Of a stretch of DNA of 64,000 nucleotides, positions 9,253-18,116 are shown in pieces. Origin of the DNA: Polytrichum commune (taxonomy: Eukaryota > Streptophyta > Polytrichopsida > Polytrichales > Polytrichaceae); assembly GCA_950295325.1 (NCBI GenBank), contig OX485805.1, positions 53,528,758 through 53,592,757 on the forward strand, read 5' to 3'. Under the pieces are notes generated by a model, which made no database searches, had not been told where the DNA came from, and was given only the letters and a program-made list of their open reading frames with translations. Each line of letters begins with the position of its first letter. Position 1 is the stretch's first letter. The position numbers and the translations under genes were made by a program.

Positions 9253-12200
9253 TTAGGTGGCGTAAATACACTTGTTCCTTGTGGTTTGACCAATTCGTCG
9301 GTTGACTGAGTGCCGTTGGTCCTATGGTCGCGTGGTCGTGTTACACCTTGCTCCCATAACTTTGTGGGTTGCGCGTAATAACCTTCTAACATGATGCGAT
9401 GTATCTCCAAGTCTTCTTCATCCAGAGTAGCCTGATCCGGGTATGGTGGAGGTTTGGTATGTGAGGTCGTTCCTTGGTTAGAGGGGTTCAATAGAGGCTT
9501 TGAAATATCCTTGTTTTGAGTTTGGGATTTCTTTGCCTTAATTTCTGCTTCCAACAGATGGCATGCTAGAATTTGTAAAGCATAAGCTTGAGGAGTCTCC
9601 GGTTCTTGATAAGGTTTGAGTTTGTTCATGTTAACTCGGCCCAACTCTTCTCCTTGTAAAGTGGTGACGTCCACCGATCCGTTGTCATAGAGTTGTTTAA
9701 TCACGTATGGTCCTGCCCATCGTATTTTGAATTTGCCGGGCCCGGGTATTTTATGGCGTAAATGCCACAAGATTCGTTGGCCGGGGTAAAATCGTGGTTT
9801 GAGTGTAGTCCCTTGCTCCGATTCTTTCTTCACGATTGTGGATTCCTTAGCCTTATTTCGTGGTGGCTTGGTTGCTTCCTGTTTACATTGGTGACAACGT
9901 GTCTTTGATTTAGGATGGTCATGTCTCTCTTTGCGTAAGGTTTGCATGTGTCTCATGTTCTCTTCTGCTTCGTGTCGGGTCAAATCCATAACTCTGAGTT
10001 GTTCCATTCTCTTTTCGAGAATGGGATGAATTTCTTGGCTCCGTTCTTGGTACACATCAGGGTGAAGGTAAGCCATAGGCAACAAGGCTTCCGTACCAAA
10101 AACTAATGAAAATGGAGTGTGCTTTGTGGTAACCTTATAGGTTGTCCTATAGGCCCAAAGCGCTGCATGTAACTTGGTATCCCAATCTGTTCGATTGGCA
10201 TTCACCATTTTGGTCAAGGCAACTTTTATCACCTTGTTAGTACTTTCAGCTTGCCCATTCGCCTGTGGGTAGTAAGTCGTTGATTTCCGATGTAAAATCA
10301 TGAATTCTTGGGTAAGTATTTTGATAGTGTCATTAATAAAATGACTCCCTTGGTCGCTCACGAACTCCAAAGGGCATCCAAATTTCGTGATTATTTCTTC
10401 AAAAAGAAACTTAGCCGTTGACTTGGCCGTGTTATCTTTTAACGCTTTGGCCTCCACCCATTTGGTGGTGTAGTCAGTGGCCGTGATGATGTATCGATTT
10501 TTGGTGCCTCTAGCTGGTGGGTTGACTGGGCCGATAAAATCTAAGCCCCATTTTTGAAATACCTCAGTAGGCATTGTAGGATGTAAGGGTTGGAGACTTG
10601 TAGATATTTTAGGGCCAACCCTTTGGCATATATCACATTGGGTACAATACAAATGCACATCCCGTTTAATGGTGGGCCACCAATACAAAGCGGTCAAAAT
10701 CTTGTGGAGGGTGATGTTAGCTGAGAAATGTCCTCCCGCGATACCCTCGTGGGCTTCTGCAATGATAGCTGTTGTCACTGGTCCGGCTACGCATGTTCTT
10801 CGTATGCCGTCTGGACCTTCTTTGATTAGTGTCCCATTTTGGTTTAACATGAAAGGTCGGCTACGTATTGCTATCTGTTGCCGTTGTGTAGTTGACGCTT
10901 CCGTGGTCAAACGACCATGTTTTAAGTAATCAATGTAGGGGGCTCTCCAGTCTTGTTCGTTTTCCTCTTTTGCTGTGATCGTGGTGCACTCGATCATCCG
11001 TCCCTCCGATCGAGTAGGCCAACAAATCTTACAGTTCTTGCATAAATTATCAATATCAGGGGGAATTGTGGGCCACCAATAAGGTTCTGTGGTGACTTGC
11101 GAGATCATCTCGTCCATTGAGAGATGTGGAGTTCCTTGTTGGTGGATGGTGGTTAACCATTCCCCCCCCTTTTCTTTGGAAACGCACAGTTTAATTTCGC
11201 CGTTCGCGAATCTCCGTTTCAATTCCCCATTTTGTAAAGAATAGTAAGGTAGTTCCTCACGTAATACACCCAATTCTTCGTGAAAAGCAAAGTTGCTTAA
11301 CTCCATGGGGTTCTTGAGATATTGGACGATTGGTTCCCTCCAATCCTGAGTATTCTTAGTTTGTAGGATGGTCCCATAGTTCTCGATTTTGGGGCCTGGT
11401 AATAGGATATCCCGATACCTTTGACATTCTTCGAGTATATGTTCCACGTCCTGAGGGATATTTGGCCACCAATAGGGGCCTTCGTGTACTTCTGTAAGTG
11501 TCTCCTCTTTTGTAAGAGGAGGTATCTGATATTGATATATTCTTTTCACCCAATCAATGGCATCATCCTTAGTGATGCACATTTTTACTTCTCCATTTGG
11601 TAATCGGTATTTCAGACCATCTTCGGTGGTGAAATAAGTCTCCGTGTCGAAACTGGTTAACCCCAATTCCTCTTGGGTGTTAATATGGTTTAGTTTCTCG
11701 ATGCTATTTAGTTGTCGTATAATCAAGAGCCTCCAATCTGGCTCATGTGTTGATTCTTGCGCAACCGAGTTTTGATTCTCCGCTGGTTGCGTTGCCATTC
11801 CTTTGCAAGTTTTGCAATCTCTTAGATGGTTGCACACATCAACTCCCCATGTTGGCCACCAGTATTCTCCTGTGGCCACGGCCTTCCATGTTTCCATGGC
11901 GGCTAAATGAGGTTTGGTTCCCCCGTGAATCCTAGCTAAGTACATGGGTACTCGTGTCTCCGGAATGCAAAGTTGGTTACTCTTTCCTCCTTTACGTATT
12001 CTTTGTAAAGTACCCTCGAGGAACACAAAATATTTATGGTTGTGTTCCACAGCCCTTTTATCTTCTGGTGTTAAGTTTTGGGTAAAGACCCTTTCGCATG
12101 TGAGGTATTCCATATAAGGGCGTCTCCAATCCGTGGTAGGTGTTCCTTGTAATTCCTTCCTGCCTAGGCGTGATTGGTTTTGCTCGCCTTTTGAGAACTC

Positions 12201-14390
12201 CGGTTGGTTGCTGTAGGTCAAACATTTATGATTGCATAAGTTTTTAATGTCGGCTCCGCACGTGGGCCACCAGTAGGGTCCAAACGTGACTAGGTGCCAC
12301 ATTAACCCTATGCTGAGATGCTCTCCTGTATCGGTTACGTGTAAGCTCTTCAAGTGTTCGTCAATCTCGCGTCTGGCAATGCATATCTTAATGTTTCCGT
12401 CCGGGAATATCCTTTTTAGTTTCCCCTCTTCGATGAAATACTCCTGGCTTTGTTGAGTTATCCTTTTGTATTGATTCTTTGAAATACGGGGTCCTTTAAG
12501 GTATCCGTAGGTGAGGTATTCTATCAATAACCCCCTCCAATCCTTGGTGTCGTGTGGTTGTACGACAATGGACCCGCAAACTATGTTATGGTATGGGCCT
12601 ATAAATCGCTCTCGACAGCCTCGACAATCATACTCAATGTATAATTGTACATCACTTAGCCCCATCGTGGGCCACCACCGGTTCCCTTGTAAACATCGTA
12701 GCCAGGTGTATTGATCGTTCAGATGTGCTTTTCGATAGACATGCATTTTCCCGATATAATGCTTTATCTGGTAACCTCCAATGCAAATCTTGGCCATTCC
12801 GTTTTTCTCCAATTTCCGGAGTTTTCCTTTCTCTAAAGCGAAGAACTCGCTATCCTGTAGGAGCTCTCTTTGCCGTCTTTGAGTTTCTGCGTCCATTTTG
12901 AATTTCCCACGTGCCAGGTATTCAACCATGGGGGTTCTCCAATCGTAGAAGGTTTCTTTGTAAGGTATCATATCCGTTTCATTACTAGGTTGGGTAGAGC
13001 TTCCCTCCATTGGTAACTCTTCTCCCTGCCCTTCGCATTCAGTGCATAGCGTGATGAGTAGCGACACATCTTCCGCGATGGTTGGCCACCAATAAGGACC
13101 TTGTAGCGCCAGTTGCCTGGTGGCGTTTTCCGAGAAATGCCGATTTTCCTTTATATGGAGGGTCTTGAGGTAACTCCTCACATACCTTCCCGGTATACAT
13201 TTCTTTATGATGCCGTTGTGAAACATCCGATGTAATTCTCCTTCTTTGAGTATGAAGAATCGACTGCGGTAAGCAATCAATCTCCTTTCCTCTAGGGGTA
13301 GGGAATTCACCCATGGTGTACCGTACGTTTGACATGTTAGATATTGGACATATGGTGTTGTCCAATCTGGTTCCGCTTTCCCTGTCATATCCTCTTGTGC
13401 CTCCAAAGGTTTGACAGGAAGTGGATCGTCGTCTTCTTCGGAGTCGTGTGGGGTAATGTCCCCAGTCACGTCACCTTTGTCTGCACACTTACATACTGGG
13501 CATTCATCACAATACTCCAGTACGTCCCTTCGCCGTGTGGGCCACCAATAAGGTGTGCATAATATATAGTGCCATGTAGTAGACAGATTGTAATGCACTC
13601 CGTCTTGTTCATGAGCTTCACCTATAATCTCTTCGATGATGTCCCCGGCTACGCATTCCTGTATTTTGCCGGAGATACTGACCCGCATGAGCTTCTCCTC
13701 GTCCAAAACGAATGGTTCACTCAATTGCCAGATTTTAGTCTGTTCCTCAGGGGTAGCTAGAACGGATAACAACTTCCCGTGAGTCAGGTACTCGATAAAA
13801 GGTGCTCGCCAGTCCTCAAACGGTTGCACATGTACCATGAATAAGCTTGCTAAGTTGTGAAATTGTTCCCGACATGTCGGGCAATCGTATTTGATAAAAT
13901 TTTGTACGTCGTAGATCCCCATGGTAGGCCACCATCGATTTCCCTTTGAGATCCGAAACCAAGTTTGATCAGCGGTCAAATGTTTTTGTTGGTAAGTATG
14001 CATTTTCTCTATCCATTGCTTGATTTGAGGTCCCGCAATGCATTCTTTGGTTTTCCCATTCCTCTCTAATCTCCTGAGTTTTCCTTTGTCCATCGTGAAA
14101 AACTCGCTTCTTCGTATGATCTCTTTGTGTTCCCTTCGCGTAAGTGTCCCTACCTTGATTTCTCCCTGGGTCAGATACTCGATTATTGGTGTTCTCCAAT
14201 CGTTGAGGGTCTCTTCATAGGGTACGGCGCCTTCTGAGGTAGTAGGTTCGTGGGATCCTTCCTTTGGGGCCAACTCGTCCCCTTTTCCACGACAACCTGT
14301 ACACAAGGTTATGAACAACGAGAGATCCTCTGCTATGGTGGGCCACCAATATGGCTCTCGTAAGATGAGTTGCAGGGTGGCGTCGAATGA
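9253..14390 (-). CDS. Tat-like pol, distal part: zinc modules 2 (rest) to 11, integrase core and C-terminal tail
   Basis: This is one long open minus frame, in register with the RT frame upstream and separated from it only by a TAG at 14391-14393. It encodes nine and a half tandem H2C2 zinc modules, then the integrase catalytic core (about 10640-10200), with DYTTKWVEA for the first Asp, FVSDQGSHF for the second and QAESTN for the Glu. A basic region with WAGPYVI (GPY/F-type C-terminal module) follows, then an acidic tail. No chromodomain is present, as expected for the Tat group. Integrase would insert the cDNA into the chromosome. The frame is cut at 9253 by the chromovirus. Confidence 0.9.
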
Positions 14391-15063
14391 CTAATGCCGA
14401 TTTTCACGTATATGGAAAGCCTTTATGTAGTTTTTCACGTACTTTCCAGGCATACATCTTTTGACAACGTTGTTTTGGAAGATGCGATGTAATTCCCCTT
14501 CCTTTAGTATGTAAAATTGACTGCGATGAGCTATCAGTTGTTGTTCCTCGTAAGGTAGGTCGTCTTCCCATTTGGTTCCATGGGTCAAATATTGGACATA
14601 TGGGGTTGTCCAATCGGGATCAGTACCACCTGCCAAGTTTTCTCCGGCTTCCAAAGGCTCAATTGGTAGCACGTTATCAGGGTCTTCAATATCGGCCGGT
14701 GAGATTGCGTCGTGTATCTCACCTTTGTTTACCATATTACATATCGGACATTCTTGGCAATATGCCAAGACATCCTTCCTCCTTGTAGGCCACCAATAAG
14801 GTGTGCGCAGAATATTTTGCCACGTGGTATTGTAATTAACATGTGTTCCTTCATGTTCATGGGCTTCCCCTATTATCTCTTCAACGATGTCGCCAGCGAT
14901 ACACTCCTGTATTTTGCCAGTGATGCTTACCCGTTTGAGTGTTTCGTTGTTCAAAACGAATGGTTCACTTAGTTGTTTGATCTTGTCCTGCTCTTGTGAG
15001 GTGGTTAGAGCTGACAATAATCTTCCATGGGTAAGGTATTCAATAAAAGGTGCTCGCCAATCT
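10640..15063 (-). repeat. Array of eleven tandem integrase-type H2C2 zinc-binding modules
   Basis: Module starts (the DW of DWR/DWT) fall at about 15063, 14615, 14201, 13814, 13367, 12944, 12542, 12131, 11738, 11345 and 10952; the YWWP/RWWP motifs fall 270-330 bp further on. Each unit of 385-455 bp encodes DW(R/T)xP..(E/Q)YL, a central (S)xxF/Y segment with a Cys-Ile/Val, then H-x5-7-H, YWWPT, and C-x2-C. Only the last module is directly joined to the integrase core, as in normal gypsy elements. Modules 1-3 and 4-6 are pairwise most alike. Module 9 has lost both His and one Cys, and module 7 its last Cys. I know of no gypsy lineage with such an array. Confidence 0.9.
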
Positions 15064-16568
15064 TCGAAAGGTTGCACGTGCACCATAAAGAGGCTGGCGT
15101 CCGGAAACTGGTCTTGTACTCCTGAGGGATCTTCTCCGCTTTCTATCCTTGATAGGTGGTCGGCCATTACATGGTTTCTCCCAGGTTTGTAGACTACTTC
15201 AAAGTCATATTCTTGAAGTAGTAACATCCATCTAGCAATTCGGCCAGATACCACTGGTCGGTTGACTAGATACAGTAAAGCTTGGTGGTCTACATAGAAA
15301 ACCACATGGTTAGCTAGAAGATAATGTCTAAACTTACCGACTGAATAAATCATCGCCAAAGCTTCTCGCTCGGTGGTGCTGTAATTTCTCTCGGTGTTGT
15401 TTAGAAGTCTGCTGGCATAGTATATTGGAGAATCTCTATCTCCGTGGGTGTTTTGAGCCAAAACCGCACCAATGGCTATATTGGAGGCATCACAATGTAC
15501 GTGAAACTCCATAGCCCAATTGGGGGTTATTAGTATAGGCGTTGTTGTGAGTCTCTTCTTCACCTCCTCAAACGCCTCTTGACAGGATTTTGTCCAAATG
15601 TATTTTTCCCCTTTCTTCAAAAGTAAGTACAGAGGTCTAGTGATTTCCGCGTACATCCAAATGAATTTCCGGTGATATGTGGCTTGTCCTAAGAAGCTCC
15701 GAATTCCCCGTACTGTGGTTGGTGGAGGTAACTTTCCTATTACGTCCACCTTTTTGGGGTCCACCAACAAGCCTTCTTGGCAAACCACATGTCCAAGGAG
15801 CCTTCCCGAATTTACACAGAAAAAACATTTCTCCGGATTTAGGCTTACTCCATTTTCTCGGCACTTGATCAGACATTTCTCTAGATGTTCGATATGGTCC
15901 TCCTTGGTTCCATATACTGTAAAATCATCTAGGAAAACCTTCATAAACTTATCAAGGTAGTCTGCAAATATTTTCATCATTCCCCTTTGGAATGTGGCTG
16001 GGGCACACATCAAACCAAAGGGCATTACTCGGTACGCGAAAGCTCCATACTCGGTAATAAAAGATGTCTTCAATTGATCCTCCAGAGCGATCATGATTTG
16101 GTTGTAACCACTATACCCGTCCATTAACGTGTACATCTCGTGTCCTGCAACAGCTTCCAAAATTGATTCGGTAAAAGGTAGAGGAAAAGGGTCTACCTTG
16201 GTGACTGCGTTGAGTTTGCGGTAGTCAACGCACACTCGTAGTTTCCCATTCTTCTTTGGCACAATCACGATCGGTGATAGCCATTCCGTTTTGTCGACGG
16301 GGTATATGAACCCGGCTTCCAAGTACTTATCAATTTCCTCCTTCACTTTGGCGGCGTAATTGGGGTTCATTCTGTACCGCATTTGCCGCACCGGCTTGGC
16401 TTCCGGTTGTAATTCAATCTTGTGTTCACAAACATACGGGGGTATCCCTTTCATGTCCTTATAGGTAAATGCGAACACATCTTTAAAACGAAGCAAAAGA
16501 TCTTTCACTTTAGCTTCGTATTCTCCCAAGTCCTTGGAAATTTTCACCAATTTAGGATCTTCAAGGGT
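14391..16568 (-). CDS. Tat-like pol, proximal part: reverse transcriptase, RNase H, zinc modules 1 and 2 (start)
   Basis: This open minus frame encodes a complete gypsy RT: VCVDYRKLN, TLMDGYSGYNQI (first catalytic Asp), MPFGLMCAPATFQ, and FLDD at about 15930 (catalytic pair). RNase H follows (FHVHCDAS, STTEREALA, YVDHQALLYL, HVMADHLSR). The first zinc module then starts at 15063. RT copies the element's RNA and RNase H removes the template. A frame begins at a TTG (16550), but that is not a likely start: the frame is continuous with gag-protease through a single TGA at 16569-16571. It ends at a TAG inside module 2, where the sister module 5 has a Phe. Confidence 0.92.
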   Translation of the reverse strand, partial: TLEDPKLVKISKDLGEYEAKVKDLLLRFKDVFAFTYKDMKGIPPYVCEHKIELQPEAKPVRQMRYRMNPNYAAKVKEEIDKYLEAGFIYPVDKTEWLSPIVIVPKKNGKLRVCVDYRKLNAVTKVDPFPLPFTESILEAVAGHEMYTLMDGYSGYNQIMIALEDQLKTSFITEYGAFAYRVMPFGLMCAPATFQRGMMKIFADYLDKFMKVFLDDFTVYGTKEDHIEHLEKCLIKCRENGVSLNPEKCFFCVNSGRLLGHVVCQEGLLVDPKKVDVIGKLPPPTTVRGIRSFLGQATYHRKFIWMYAEITRPLYLLLKKGEKYIWTKSCQEAFEEVKKRLTTTPILITPNWAMEFHVHCDASNIAIGAVLAQNTHGDRDSPIYYASRLLNNTERNYSTTEREALAMIYSVGKFRHYLLANHVVFYVDHQALLYLVNRPVVSGRIARWMLLLQEYDFEVVYKPGRNHVMADHLSRIESGEDPSGVQDQFPDASLFMVHVQPFEDWRAPFIEYLTHGRLLSALTTSQEQDKIKQLSEPFVLNNETLKRVSITGKIQECIAGDIVEEIIGEAHEHEGTHVNYNTTWQNILRTPYWWPTRRKDVLAYCQECPICNMVNKGEIHDAISPADIEDPDNVLPIEPLEAGENLAGGTDPDWTTPYVQYLTHGTKWEDDLPYEEQQLIAHRSQFYILKEGELHRIFQNNVVKRCMPGKYVKNYIKAFHIRENRH

Positions 16569-17138
16569 TCATAGGTTCAAATTTTTGACTAGGTCTTCAT
16601 CTTCTACGGTCCATCCCGCTATCTTCTTTCCTTTCACTGCCTCCGCGGCAGGAGTAACGTCCACCGTTATATCCCCTTCTTTAACTTTGTAGAATTGGTC
16701 CGGATATACGGGTTTCTCTTCCATGGCCCCTTGCTCCTTCTTGGTAGCTTTACGAGGTCGAGGTTTCTCTTGTTCGCCGGGGTTTTCTCTAGGCCTTCCC
16801 GGTTTCTTAGGGTTATCAACCCCCACTGTATTACAGCTTGATCCGTGCAGTTTCCTCAAACTTTTCAAATCAAAGTCTCCCATAGGTAGCAACTCGGGAA
16901 ATGCCTCATAGACTATTGCCTCCTCTTCATCCGATAGTCCCATCTCCCAGTCGTAGTCTTCCCAATTTAAGGGTCTCTTACCCGGTGGTAGTGCCGGGGT
17001 TCTTTGAGTACTCAATTCTACCTTGCTTCCTCCTTGAGTCAAGGTCAATTTGTTAAGGGGCCAATCATGTTGTGCTTGGGCCTCCTTTAACCATGGTCTC
17101 CCTAATAACAGAGAGTAACTATCTTCAGTGCTCACCAT
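16569..17138 (-). CDS. C-terminal half of the gag-protease frame
   Basis: This is the downstream part of the protease domain, separated from the upstream part by the solo LTR at 17144-18116. It opens with EDSYSLLLGRPWL, the conserved end of Tat-type proteases. An acidic and then basic linker follows (ATKKEQGAMEEKP) before a TGA at 16569-16571. Reading continues in the same frame into RT. The first residues of the longer apparent frame (17327-17139) come from the LTR and are not native. Confidence 0.85.
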   Translation of the reverse strand: MVSTEDSYSLLLGRPWLKEAQAQHDWPLNKLTLTQGGSKVELSTQRTPALPPGKRPLNWEDYDWEMGLSDEEEAIVYEAFPELLPMGDFDLKSLRKLHGSSCNTVGVDNPKKPGRPRENPGEQEKPRPRKATKKEQGAMEEKPVYPDQFYKVKEGDITVDVTPAAEAVKGKKIAGWTVEDEDLVKNLNL

Positions 17139-17143
17139 GTCTA

Positions 17144-18116
17144 TGTCGCGCACCTCTCCATAAGGAGTGCCCAAAACACCATGGGCACAAGGGGGACCCC
17201 GGAGTGACACCCGGGACTTGTGGCGCCATTGGTGAGAGGGCCCAAGTGATCCTAGTGTGGGTGAGGGCCCCGGGCGTTGGGAACGCCTCCCACCCACAAA
17301 GACTAGGAGGCATGAGGGTGAGGCCATGAGCTATGCGTAGCTCATGGCGTGGTGATTCTAGAATGCTCAAGATCACCTCAATCGGAGGTGTGAGCTAGGA
17401 GTTATGGCCATTTGAGTGGGGTGCTGTCCCGGGACAGCGCCCCGGTGCAGCAGTGCCTGGGAGTGACTCCCGGGACTGCCAAGGTTCAAAGAGGCATAAC
17501 GTCCTCATAACTTGCCCAAATGAGGCAAGTGAGGAGTCCATCGGCATCTACGTGAAACGTAGATGAAGATGGAGTAGTTGGTTGCTAGCCTCGGACATCG
17601 TACAAGGAAGTTATGATGGTCTGAAGCTGCTAGAGGCTTCTTAGCCCAGCAGCTAAGGGAGAATGTCCACTTGGCCCCAACTCTTGGTGGAGAGACAAGA
17701 GGTTGGTTGACGGTGGGGTAGGGGCCCCGTGTAAAGTCCTAGAGGCTTATATGGGTGAGGTGGTGTGGCCTCACCCACCCGAGGCCGAACGGCAAGGCCT
17801 CCATGGGCATTGGCCCATTGTGAGGCCATAGTTGCCTAGTATGGTTCGGGTTGTTGTAGTGTTGCTCCGGCAATGCGATGATCAACATGGGATTGGACTT
17901 CCATGGATGGAAGTCCACATCTAGGAATGGGTTACGGATTAAGGGGTGAGTCCCGAAAGCAAAGTAGGAGGGTTGGTTCCCTCCTATGAACTATAAGGTC
18001 CGGGGTAGGAGGAGCTAATCATTGGCATGGCGGAATGCGAATGGTTAGCGCTCGTAACCTTTGCTAGAATTGAAAATTGGCAAGATTGTCAAGGGGGGCT
18101 AGCAAGGGTTGCGACA
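17144..18116 (+). mobile_element. Solo LTR of the chromovirus family, in the protease gene
   Basis: A 973-bp copy of the chromovirus LTR (TGTCGC...GCGACA), inverted relative to 2206-9252, is flanked by the 5-bp target duplication GTCTA at 17139-17143 and 18117-18121. It carries scattered differences from the 2206 and 8278 copies. No interior is present, so it is the product of LTR-LTR recombination. It splits the protease-coding frame of the host element. Confidence 0.95.

Noticed and set aside
16548-16550. TTG as an independent start of the RT polyprotein
   Set aside because: The frame is continuous with gag-protease except for one TGA, so the codon is an artefact of where the frame opens.
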